A stretch of 64,000 nucleotides of DNA from Polytrichum commune (Eukaryota; Streptophyta; Polytrichopsida; Polytrichales; Polytrichaceae): the NCBI GenBank assembly GCA_950295325.1, contig OX485804.1:10292001-10356000 (forward strand), read 5' to 3'. The translations under genes and the position numbers were made by a program. Below the pieces are notes generated by a model. The model had not been told where the DNA came from. It saw only the letters and a list, made by a program, of their open reading frames with translations, and did not search any database. The first letter of the stretch is position 1, and the number at the start of each line of letters is the position of its first letter. Positions 12,008 through 21,994 of this stretch are shown here, piece after piece.

Positions 12008-12445
12008 GTGTCACCTCCCCTACTTCCACATGTCCTTTGCCACCTTTCCCTTGCCACTATTCACTCTAACTCCATGCCAGCTCACAAGTCCTCCTCTGAA
12101 CTTCCTTTGCTCATTGCACCAATTCGTAGTCTTGATCTCCCACTCTTGTTCCTTCTCATCACCACGTTGGTTATCGTCCTTACGTTCTCTCCTCCAACTC
12201 TTTGTTTTGTCATTTTCCTTTGCCACGGTCATCCTTGCGATCACTGTCTTCATCTTCATTATCGTCATAGCCATGTTGTCTTCAAAACCATCGTCGTGGT
12301 TGTTTTCATCTTCACCATTGCCCTAGTCGTCTTGGTGATCATCATCTTCAACTTTGTCATTCTGATCATCGTGAACGTCATCTTCTTCTTTGTCATTGCC
12401 CTAGTCATCATTGCGATTGCAATCTTTGTCTACGTTGGTCCCTGA
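12008..12445 (+). other. Pyrimidine-rich low-complexity stretch
   Basis: The top strand is dominated by C/T with CATCRTC-type words, so it is open in several frames and gives Leu/Val/Ile-rich translations. The overlapping open frames are a composition effect rather than evidence of a protein. No gene is called. Confidence 0.6.
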
Positions 12446-12681
12446 CCCTCTGGCATGCCTTCATCCTTGTTGCCAGTCCCCAACCCTCTGTTGTGCTTTT
12501 TCCCCTGTTGCCATGGCCATTACGCTCAACTGCCTACCCTGGTTAGTTCATTGCAATGTCCTTGCTTTTGAACATGCAAGAGCGTTGAGGAGCATATATA
12601 AAAAAGTAAAAAAAAGTAAAATGCCATTGTTGTTGGTACAAGGAGGCATATGCAGAAGGTGTTTGAGGACAAAAATGGTTT

Positions 12682-13119
12682 GTGGATGCCCCAAAGGAGT
12701 CAACAACAAAGGAAACCTTACCCATGCTCCTAGATTGGCAAAACATGCTAGCTATACTTTGTTTGATGCCCATGTTGCACTATGCAAATTCCCTTATAAA
12801 GTTTGCACAAAATCCAACATCCTACATTGTAGATTTCATGTTTGCAATAAAGAGTTGCCAAGGTGATCTACATCAATTGTACATTGACCCAACCTTTGTT
12901 TTCCATGGAGAGGAGTTCAACACCTTTAGGTCATTGGCACATGACACATCCATGATGATCAAGCAAAATTGGTTATATTGTTATAATTGTGAAGAGGACC
13001 ACGATTATAACCTGGTTGCAATGAGATATGTGGCCCATGGATTATATCTTATTGCAACGAGTGGTCATACGATTATATGTGGCCTTCCAAATACAATGGG
13101 AGAAAGTGAATTAGATTGA
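12682..13119 (+). pseudogene. Probable transposase-derived remnant (hAT-like group), uncertain
   Basis: This 145-codon open frame has a protein-like composition: LLDWQNMLAILCLMPMLHYA, then a segment reading CQGDLHQLYIDPTF, and FHGEEFNTFRSLAH. From memory this resembles the middle of repetitive plant hypothetical proteins that end in a hAT dimerisation domain, but I cannot verify this. There is no upstream start context or downstream catalytic motif, so it is treated as a broken fragment. The overlapping frame at 12411-12866 looks like a shadow. Confidence 0.35.
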
Positions 13120-15940
13120 CTATGAGGTAATCTTTGGCGAGGTGCAGAAGCAACTAACTAATTCAAATAAACACCTTTATAAGGCAGTTTTGCAATTTAT
13201 AAATGAGTTAGAGAAACCCTTTACAAGTATCACACCAAGAGGGTATATGTGTTCCTTGGGCATATGCTACCTCCATTATGCTATCAATGTGTATCAGTTA
13301 CTTCACATTCAATAAAGAATACAATTGAAAACACCTAAGTATCTAGTTAAATGATTAACAAACATGCACTTCCAATAACCATAATGGAATAAGGGGAGGT
13401 CTAGTCTGATTTTCAATCCATTTTTTGCTAATGCTTCATCACATCTTTGCTAATGCGTAAATTTAATTGGTAGAAGTTAGGAACATGAAAAATGCAATGA
13501 AGGAACCCACAAAAGGTTATTACACTCCCAATCTCAGGCCAACAAACCTCATGCCAAAAAATTTAAGGCACCTACCTAAAATGGTGCTCTCAAAAGTTTG
13601 ATAAGGAGTTCAATTTCTTACATAGCCACCTTTCGGTCAAAGTCAACCCCCCCCCCACACACACACATCATTTCATTAAAATTGGGGGTGGCACCACATG
13701 AACACTCATGCATTGTAAAATGTCACAAGTGGGTCAAAAAATCCCTACCAAATCACAAGGTTTTAGAATGTTTTAGGGGCACCTCTATAATTTGAATGGA
13801 AGAACGAAACACTCACAATCCATTCAAAAGTTGGAAACTCGAGGCGATGAATGCCATGTGGCGCTCATGGACTTACTATGCATTTGTTTTAGTGTGGCCA
13901 CACTCTTTACCAACGACTCGATATGTAAATGAGATTGCAATGATGGGGTGACAAACATAGAAAACGGCATGAGACACTTTTTGCTATATAACAAATCATG
14001 CATGGCATTTCAAAAGAACATGGCACATGAATTTGAATGTCATACCAAATCTTATCTACAATGCACCTTAGCCCCGTATTTGACTATAAACAACAACAAT
14101 TGCTTCCGTAAAAGCCTTTCCTTTATTAACCAAACAACCAACCGAGTGCCCGAGCCCGTAATCTTACCATACTCACAAGTTAGTTTAGAATCGAGGCGTT
14201 GTGGAATGCAATCCATTTGAGGTGGTTTCACATTTAACACGTAGGTTCATGTGCTCGTGGACATGCACCAATTAACCCTTAACTTCCTAGAGCGCGTTAT
14301 GGTTTCATTAAATCGGTTAAAAATTCAGTTCTCTAGAGCTGAACTTGTATTCTACTTGAAAGAAAAGTTGTTGCATGTGATTTCATCAAGATCATACCTA
14401 TACAATAGAAATATTTAGTAATTTTGGTTTATTGTTTAGAATCAATTTAGAATCATCAAACTTCAAGAAATTGCGATAAACATATGCAATAGAACTATAC
14501 TCCAAACTTTTGAGATTATATCAAGAGTAGATATGCATATTGAGGGAAGAAATGAGTCCATAGAAGAATTGACAAATTCCAATCAAAATAATGTGAAGTT
14601 GCTATGTATAGAAGTTTATTAACAAAGGGAGAACTTAGTACATTCTTGACTTTAAAATTTTCTTGTGAACAACCATATGTTCGTATTGGAACGGTATCAA
14701 TGTCATTGCCAAGAAATTTGCATGAAGAACACAATGGTACCTATTGTGATCTTCCTAACACCTTGCTTTTGGATGAATGTCCCTTCAAGTGTCATTCATA
14801 GACTCAAAAATGAGCTCTCGAGAAGTTAAGGGTTTACTTTCAACATATTTGCAAGGCTTACAAACGATTTGGACGAACTACTAGAAACATGAAAGAATAT
14901 GAATCACAACTTGTCAAAGTTTTGGACGGGGTCTTATTCTTCTATGATATATACTACGTTTTGGAATACCTAGTACGACTCACTTGACTCAGCAAAAAAA
15001 AAAACAATAAAATTTAACCTTTCATAAAGCAAGTTGAGCTCAAGATGGATTAGGTTTCCATATGTTCCGTGCTTAGTCAAGGGCTATGACTCGTGACTCC
15101 AAGGCCCAAGCTTTGGTGACATAAGGTCTCGGGTTTGAATGTGCTCATAAACTATTATTCTCCCTCTTCAATATGACACATTTGGTTGTGCAAGAAAGTG
15201 TCGTATTATCCAAATGTCATGTTTTGCATAATATGACATTTTGGCCTCAAATGTCGTACTATCGAGGTCTTTGAAGAAAATGGCATATTTCAATGTAAAA
15301 TGTCATTTTGTATACAAAGGAAGATACATAAACGAACGTTTTTATTAGAGATATATGTTCACGATGTCGCACTATATGGAGTGAAATATATAGTCCCATG
15401 ATGATGTCTTCACCATATCATACAATACAAAGGCAAGAATCTATTGTCTTTTGACGATGTTTGTTGATGCTGGGAATTGACATCTTCTTTAATTTATCCA
15501 TAAAAGATTGCATGTTCATCGCATCTACAACTTAAAACTCCAAAGGATGCTTAGATTGGAAGTAATTAGGCATATTAACGAGCTTAAGGAAGCTTGGCTA
15601 CTGGTGTTGGTCGGTCATCCACATCATTGCCCTCCATTGGCTTTTTGTTCAAATTTTAACCCAAATGGATTTCTCTACCCCATGCCAAATCCACCAACTC
15701 AATCATGTTGTATTATACATCAACAATTTCCTCTCTTGCCAACTACACACGTTATTCAATAAGCATTCCTTCACTTCCAATATTCAAAGTGGAAATGAGA
15801 CTTGCCATTTTCGATTTCTCGTGTTCACGATCCATGCCAAAATCGACACTCTAGTCTGCAAGTAAAATCTTGGACATCCTCTAGTTGTTTCATATGATTT
15901 GGGGATTTGTCTCTCCACACACTCGAAAGCACCACATAAT
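13120..15940. other. Intergenic, decayed repeats
   Basis: Contains the second member of the 8.7/13.3 kb repeat pair (about 13290-13470), a C run near 13650, and a segment near 15170-15310 with repeated complementary words (aatatgacacattt, gtcgtattatcc, aatgtcgtactatcg). No gene is recognised; the ORFs are short and lack domains. Confidence 0.4.
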
Positions 15941-15954
15941 AGCCTACCTTACAT

Positions 15955-16530
15955 TAGGCACTATATTCCACAAGACCTAGTGAATAGTAGAAGAATCAAG
16001 TTGAGAAAGGACCCGTTCCAAGAGCTTAATCTTGAATTGAACTTTGAATGAAGCAATTATTCCTTGATCGAAGGGTTGTACCACACTTGCAACATTAGGT
16101 GGTAAGAAAACAATAAGAATGTTGCTCAATTGCAAGGTTGAAAACCAAATGATTCACCTCTGCCATTTATGCTCAAGGGAAAGAGTAACATATTAAAAGT
16201 ACCTTCCGCTTTTGAGATTTTAAATGTATGTCGAGGCTCATCATCCAACTCTCAAATACATCTAATGTTAATCATGCCATTTGGTTTGCAAACCACCACA
16301 TATGATTTGTTGGCAACCACCTTCCAAAGCATCTATGAGAATAGAAACTTGTAAATAATCACAAGTTTCAACTTGTTAATGCATGTCGTGTTTACAACAA
16401 GAGCAAGAGTGAGACGGTCCTTTTGATTTTGCGCCCACCAACTTTTCCTTGCACTACAACAGTGTCTTGTTTGGTTGGGTACATCAAATAAATTGGTCTC
16501 ATCCTTATTGTAAACATCTTCCGGTGCCAT
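15955..16530 (-). pseudogene. pogo/Tigger-like (DDE_1, CENP-B-related) transposase fossil
   Basis: Read on the minus strand from 16530, the frame opens with EDVYNKDETNLFDVP and then QKDRLTLALVVN...NKLKLVIIYK. This matches the first catalytic Asp region (YNxDETxLF) and the KDRLT block of the DDE_1 family. Further along, after frameshifts, come DVFESWMMSLDIYLKSQKRK (about 16270-16210) and then ILIVFLPPNVASVVQPFDQG (about 16095-16040), the hallmark LPPN-T-S-x-x-QPxDQGII block. It ends at an in-frame TAG near 15972. The frames disagree and stops intervene, so it is dead. Full-length relatives are about 400-600 residues; the N-terminal HTH/CENP-B domain was not found. Confidence 0.8.
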
Positions 16531-17054
16531 ACCAATGTGGAGGAGGTTAGTGCTTACCAGATTGTGTGCAAGTTGTTTTGTGTAGAGTCATGGTCATCAA
16601 AAACAAAATTGTTAAAATATAATTGAAATGAAAAGCATTTGTCACTGAAGACTATTGCCACCTCTGAAGCCAAAGAAATTGAAGAGTGGCATGGGCAATT
16701 CTACAAGAGTTGGCGAGGAGTGAAATTTCCAATTTAAATAGATATGAAATTCAAGTGTGAGGACAATTTTCGAATCAAGAAGATAAATCAACGAATTCAA
16801 TATTATAGTTTGCATATCCAACAATCCCTAACCCCTTCAACCTCCAATCAAACCCAAACATTTACAGCGTAATGTATGTTTTGAAACTAAGGTTTAAAAC
16901 AATTAACCTAAGTTAACCCATTGATGAATTCACCATACACTCCACCATCCCAAGGCAAATCCAATCACGGGTCCCAACATATACAAGCATGATTACTTGT
17001 ATTATATGACAAATCGGGCCTAAAAAAAATTGTATTATCGAGGTTAGACAATAT
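16531..17054. other. Intergenic, possibly the decayed 5' part of the pogo fossil
   Basis: The N-terminal DNA-binding half of the transposase would lie here, but I could not recognise it. No other gene is seen. Confidence 0.4.
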
Positions 17055-17589
17055 ACTATTTAATAGTATTTAGCATAACATGCATAATAGTGTCATTCGT
17101 CCTATTTTAAGACATATGATAGGTTACACTAATGCTCAACAACTTCACCATTGGTGTTATGTCATGACACGAGGTGTTCAAGTGTGCGTACTAACATCTT
17201 AGCATAAGTATGCTCAATAGCGTTATGAGGCACATGCCTATGTTACAAGACAATCTACAAGTTGATTAAAGTGCACACGTATGACACTTGATATTAGTAT
17301 GCTCGAGAATATCTTTCCTCTTGCATACTAGTATGCGAATACATGACACTTGTCTTCAGTACGCTCAAGAACATCTCCCTTGTGCATACTAAAATGCAAA
17401 ACTATCATCTCAAGTTTCCCAACGTGCTATGCTGAATGTCATAATGTTTTTTTTTTGTTTTCACTTTAAGAAAATACTTATGCCTAACAAAAAATATCAT
17501 GTTGCAATTAGCAGACATGGCACTTTGAGACCTATAAGCATCTAGTTGGGGCCCTTTGCATGACATTGAATACCATAAACGGTGGAGTG
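17055..17589 (-). mobile_element. MITE family D copy
   Basis: Collinear with 7301-7836: ataacatgcataatagtgtc at the left, gtgttcaagtgtgcgtacta, tgagacctataagcatct, and acattgaataccataaacgg at the right. A T run at 17447 replaces part of the interior. Non-coding. Confidence 0.8.
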
Positions 17590-19249
17590 AAAGTCCATGG
17601 TGTCTTCTTTGTTAGGGCACGTTGCAAAGGACATCCTTCCAAGCTCATAGTCTTGTCATGGCAAGATGTTGTACCCCCCTCCCTCCTCCCTCCTTTTCAA
17701 AAGAAAATAATTGAAAAGGAAAGAAAAAGGGCTAGGGATTCGTGGCATGCATGCAAACTCCTCTATTGTGGAGAACTCAAATAGTCCTTCAAGAACACGC
17801 TTGTTGCCGATTTGAAATACATTCAATCCATTTGGATCCTGCTTTTGTTTTGTGATATTTGGTGTTTGTGTGCGTCCCATGAAACCGTCGCCCATTCAAG
17901 TTGAAAAAGCAAACGGTAGATAGAGGAGGATGACAAGCCATGAACAAAAATTGATTATGAGTCATCATATTGATCATGTTGGTCTATTTTTAGGGTTTTC
18001 ATTTGATTTTTTTGGCCCGGGGTTAAATCACATATGTGCTCGGCTGTGCCCTGCCCCTCCCACGTCTCCTTCACTATTTGGTCTACATGCCAGTATTTGG
18101 TCTTAAGCCAATATTATTTGGTCTTCACTATTTGGCCAATAGTACATGCCAATAGTATTTGGTCTTCACTATTTGGTCTTAAGCCAGTATGATCCTTTGG
18201 CATGTGAAGGAACTCCATCGATTAACCAGGGAATAATGAAAGTGATGTCAACTTAAATATTTGTAATTTCGACCAAATATCGTCACATTGGTTCCCAACG
18301 AGGAGGAATTCCCACGAAGACTGGGCGATGAAGGAGGCGTGGGAGAGGTGGGGCCCACCTGAACATAAATGTGATTCAGCCCGGGGCCTTTTTTTTCTTC
18401 TTCTGTAATCACCGAATAAGCCAACAACCATTAAAACTTCAAGTTGTAAAACATTGTTCCATTTTCACCTTCCAAATGCATAAGTTTTTGTGGCATATCC
18501 TACGAAGTTGTCACTCGTTCAAACTCGACTTGAGATTTGTTGTGTCAATGTAAACTCATCCATCATGGTTGAAGGGGCTCCATCCCCCCCCCCCCCCCCA
18601 CAAAAAAAATCCCTCATAAGATGTAGGGTTGTTTCATTCCAATTCAACTCCACCGGACATATTTGGGATCTTTGATTCTATTTACAGAGTCGCGTCTTCT
18701 TGAAATAGTGATTTGCATGTTGTGACATAGTTTACTATGTCGTCACCTTCGCAGTGGATGAGTTTATGTAGACACCACAAATCCCTAGCCTTCAAATTTA
18801 CAATGCTATTAAAGAGGAACTGCACATGGGATGACAAATTCATGAACATGGGTGAGCACATATTGACTTTGAATTCTCCAATTGGATCCCCCTACATTAA
18901 TTTGAAGATTTTTTTAGTTTAATTCCAAGGTTAAAATAAATCAAACGCAATAAAATTCGGGCATGTAATAAATTATTGTATTTCTCACCTTCCGAATGGA
19001 TGAGTTTCCATGCCGCCTGCAAAGCCATCAAAGGCTCAAGTTGACGAAGTTGCTAAGTTAAAGGCTACACGAACTTGTGAATGTGGATGAACGGACATGG
19101 CATAACGAGGTCATCTAGACTAAGGTGTAGGCGGATGATAATTATCCATTTCTGTGCCACATCCAAAGGGTATAACTAGGACATATGGGATGACAAACTC
19201 ATGAATACGGATGAACAGACATGGGCTACAAGTTAACCAACTGCATCCC
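17590..19249. other. Intergenic with low-copy simple repeats
   Basis: Between about 18068 and 18195 the phrase tatttggtcttcactatttgg and shorter forms of it recur five or six times, a decayed local tandem array. A 16-base C run lies at 18584-18599. No gene is recognised. Confidence 0.5.
18068..18195 (+). repeat. Local degenerate tandem repeat (tatttggtctt words)
   Basis: The units TATTTGGTCTTCACTATTTGG and TATTTGGTCTTAAGCCA are arrayed with variable spacing (repeats near 18074, 18094, 18116, 18127, 18157 and 18168). This looks like replication slippage. There is no coding frame. Confidence 0.65.
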
Positions 19250-19792
19250 GCCACACCATTTATGGTATTTAGTGTCACATACACTATTTATGAAGGGCCT
19301 AAACTAGATGCCTAGAGGCATCAAAGTGTCATGTCCGCTAATTGCCAATATGATACTATATGTCAACAACAATACATTTTTTAATTGAAAAATTATTTAC
19401 ATTATGATATTTAGGATAGTACACTGGGATACTTGAGATGATAATTTTGTGTTATAATATGCAAGGGGAAATTTTTATTGAGCATACTGATGACACATGT
19501 TATGTGTTTACAACTTAGAATGCAAGAGGAAGATTTTCTTGAAGATGCTAATACCAAGTGTCATGTGTGTACACTTTACTCAACTTGTAGACTATTGTGT
19601 AACGTATGCATACTCCTCATAACACTACTAAACATACTCTTGCCAATATTAGTGAGCACACTTGAACACCAAGAGTCATGAGGTGACACTAATGATGAAC
19701 TTTGTTGCTCATTAGTGTAACCTAGCGTACGCCTCAAAATAGGGTAAGTGACATTCTTACGCACGTGACACTAAATACCATTAACTCTATGT
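19250..19792 (+). mobile_element. MITE family D copy
   Basis: Starts cacaccatttatggtatttag, continues tgtcacatacactatttatg and gggcctaaactagatgccta, and ends cacgtgacactaaatacca. It is opposite in orientation to 7301-7836 and 17055-17589. No ORF of interest. Confidence 0.8.
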
Positions 19793-20164
19793 CACGGAGG
19801 CCACTCCACTTCGTTAGCCTTTTCGACACCATCTTTGTATTTTTTAAATCCTATAACCCTTTTGGCTTCCATATTCTAACCCTATAGTGTTCAGAGGTCT
19901 AAACCATTCCTCTCCATGCAAAAAGAATTGTATTGATATGCTTCTTCAAACATCAAATGTGTCAAATATAATCCTATAACACATGTTTCAAATCAATTGA
20001 ATACCTTGTTGACATCAAAGATCGTGGTTCAAAATTGCAACTTGAGTACCTTTAGATCATTGGTTGGGTAATTAAAGTTTTGAATGAGGTTCATGCAAAT
20101 TTGAAAGGAGACAAAGTTTGGTATATTTGCATCCTAACAATCATATAATGAAATAATTGTCACG
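19793..20164. other. Intergenic, no gene seen
   Basis: AT-rich. No repeat or gene is recognised. Confidence 0.4.
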
Positions 20165-20369
20165 GGTGATGAAAAATCGGATGAAAAATCACTAGTGAGT
20201 GACAATAATTGCAACATTGTAAATCTCTGATGCCCTACATTTTATACAAGAAGTGAAAAGAAATGTTAGGTTCACTTTTAATGTTGGTAACACTATATGT
20301 GCGGATTACAAATAGTATTGAGCAAGACAAATAGAATTGGTCTACACTAAATGCAATATTTAGTGTACA
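20165..20369 (-). mobile_element. MITE family B fragment
   Basis: Ends in the family-B palindrome ctacactaaatgcaatattt. The interior block aaaaatcactagtgagtgac...attgcaacattgtaaatc is the reverse complement of the 5080-5125 part of the full-length copy. The other end is missing. Confidence 0.65.
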
Positions 20370-20399
20370 CCTACGATGTAAGGAATGATGAACTCATAG

Positions 20400-21097
20400 A
20401 ATATGGATGAACAGAATGCCCTACCCTACCCTACGAGATAGTGTAGACCTAGGTGTAGACTGGATGATAATCCACGATGGCAGCCGACGGATGATAACGC
20501 TTGCCCGAAACCCGGGAAATCCCAAACCCCACCCGGCCCAGCCAGACCCACCCGGTCCGTCCTGTCCCTCCGGCCAGGCCTTTTGTGGCTATGGCAGTAG
20601 TGAAGGTCTAGAGTAGAGAGGCAGAAGGAGCAGAGAGAAGAGCCTCCGCTCTCGGTGCTCTTGCTCTTGCTCTTGCTCTTGGACACAATCATCAGGGGAA
20701 ACATTAGAGATATCTCGAGTGCGCAACGTAGATCCAGCATTTTTAGAGTCGAGCAGATCTCACAACGATGAGAACGAACCGAAACTATCGACCTGGCGAG
20801 ACTGAGCATGATGAGCTTCGCCATAAGGGAGTAGCAGTGGTGGGGGCGGTGATGGTGACGTTTCGAGTGCTACTCTTGGAAGCTGCTAAAGTATGAGATC
20901 TGATAAGGTTGGAATGTATGTTGGAGGAAGTTGAATCACCTGATCTGTTGATGAGCCGGCAGCAGGGTTAAGCTAAGGTTAAGAAGGAAGAGAGAGGGAG
21001 GGAGGGAGGGAGAGATAGATAGATAGATAGAGAGTGTGAGTGCGGTGTGACGTTTGTTTGTTTGTTTTGGTTTGTTAGTTTTTGCATAGATAGCAAG
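20400..21097 (+). promoter_or_regulatory. 5' flanking region of the DUF868 gene
   Basis: The sequence becomes GC-rich (cccacccggcccagcca near 20530) and free of MITE matches. It contains a (CTTGCT)n-like run near 20660-20680 and a purine-rich GGGA/GATA tract at 20981-21034, immediately upstream of the start codon. Such GA tracts are common in plant core promoters and 5' leaders, but no TATA box or start site could be fixed. The extent is inferred from the loss of repeat content. Confidence 0.4.
20981..21034 (+). repeat. GA/GGGA/GATA simple repeat in the 5' leader
   Basis: A purine run of GAGAGGGAGG units passes into GATA repeats and GAGAG, 64 bp before the ATG of the DUF868 gene. It could be transcribed as leader or act as a GAGA-type promoter element. 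Confidence 0.8.
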
Positions 21098-21994
21098 ATG
21101 CACGACGCACTGCCCTCGTGTTTCGGGGAGTATGGAGTGCAAGTGGTGGACATAACGGCAGGTTCCAACAAGGTGACGCAGAACCTAGTGACATGCTTGT
21201 ACCAGACGAAGCTAGCGGGGAAATGTCGACCGTTGTCGATAACATGGTGCAAGAACATGATGGGCCAAGGGTTGAGTGTGAATGTAGATGTGGACCAGCA
21301 CATGTGCAAGGTAGACATGAAGCCATGGATGTTCTGGAAGAAGCAAGGGAGCAAGAGTTTCGAAGTGGATACGAAGAAGGTTGAAGTATTCTGGGATCTT
21401 TCATCAGCCAAGTACGCGTGTGGACCTGTCCCAAGCGACGGGTTCTTCGTAGCGGTGGTGTCGGACGGGGAGGTTGTTTTACTTCTTGGTGATATGTGTA
21501 ATGAGGCTTACAAGAAGACTAGAGCTAGGCCAGCTTCAATCGAAGCTATTCTTGTTTCCAGGAGTGAGCATGTGTTTGGGAAGAAGTATCATTCGACTAA
21601 AGCGCAGTTTGGTGAAGGCGGCAAAGCACATGACATTGTGATTGAGTGTCAGATTGGACCTACTAGTGAGCCGAGGATGTATGTCAGAGTGGATAGGCAA
21701 ATCGTTGTGCAAGTCAAACGGTTGATGTGGAAGTTCCGAGGGAATCAAACCATTATTGTCGATGGGAATCCGGTTGAGGTGTTCTGGGATGTGCACAACT
21801 GGTTGTTCAATCCGAGGGTAGGTCATGCTGTTTTTATGTTCCAGACTTGCTTGTCGTCGGATAAACCATGGCTGAAGGAAGTTGCGGCTTGCAGTTCGGT
21901 GCTTCAATGGCCTGGAACTTACAGTTTCAAAGATAAGGAGACTTCCGGCCCCAGCGGATTCTCGTTGGTGTTGTATGCTTGGAAGAACGAATAA
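21098..21994 (+). CDS. DUF868 family protein, intronless
   Basis: The 298-residue product begins MHDALPSCFGEYGVQVVD and continues with NKVTQNLVTCLYQTKL, the conserved opening of plant DUF868 proteins. Other conserved points are VDVDQHMCKVDMKPWMFWKK (about residues 68-87), the SKSFEV-VEVFWDLSSAKY block, the FFVAVVSDGEVVLLLGDM block, and the repeated WKFRGN-PVEVFWDVHNWLF near the C terminus. Length and single-exon structure fit the family (about 270-340 residues). I chose the ATG at 21098 because the upstream in-frame codons from 21047 are low-complexity leader (TTTG repeats). The biochemical function of DUF868 is not established. No signal peptide or membrane segment is evident. No frameshift or stop is present, so the gene looks functional. 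Confidence 0.92.
   Translation: MHDALPSCFGEYGVQVVDITAGSNKVTQNLVTCLYQTKLAGKCRPLSITWCKNMMGQGLSVNVDVDQHMCKVDMKPWMFWKKQGSKSFEVDTKKVEVFWDLSSAKYACGPVPSDGFFVAVVSDGEVVLLLGDMCNEAYKKTRARPASIEAILVSRSEHVFGKKYHSTKAQFGEGGKAHDIVIECQIGPTSEPRMYVRVDRQIVVQVKRLMWKFRGNQTIIVDGNPVEVFWDVHNWLFNPRVGHAVFMFQTCLSSDKPWLKEVAACSSVLQWPGTYSFKDKETSGPSGFSLVLYAWKNE

Noticed and set aside
12008-12445. 145-codon hydrophobic open frame
   Set aside because: It comes from a pyrimidine-rich stretch open in several frames. The Val/Ile/Leu-rich product is a composition artefact.
20426-20824. 132-codon minus-strand frame upstream of the DUF868 gene
   Set aside because: It overlaps the presumed promoter and a Ser/Lys-coding simple repeat (CTTGCT), with no domain or splice partner.
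21047-21097. Seventeen-residue N-terminal extension of the DUF868 protein
   Set aside because: It is encoded by TTTG-rich leader sequence, and the family start motif begins at the Met at 21098.
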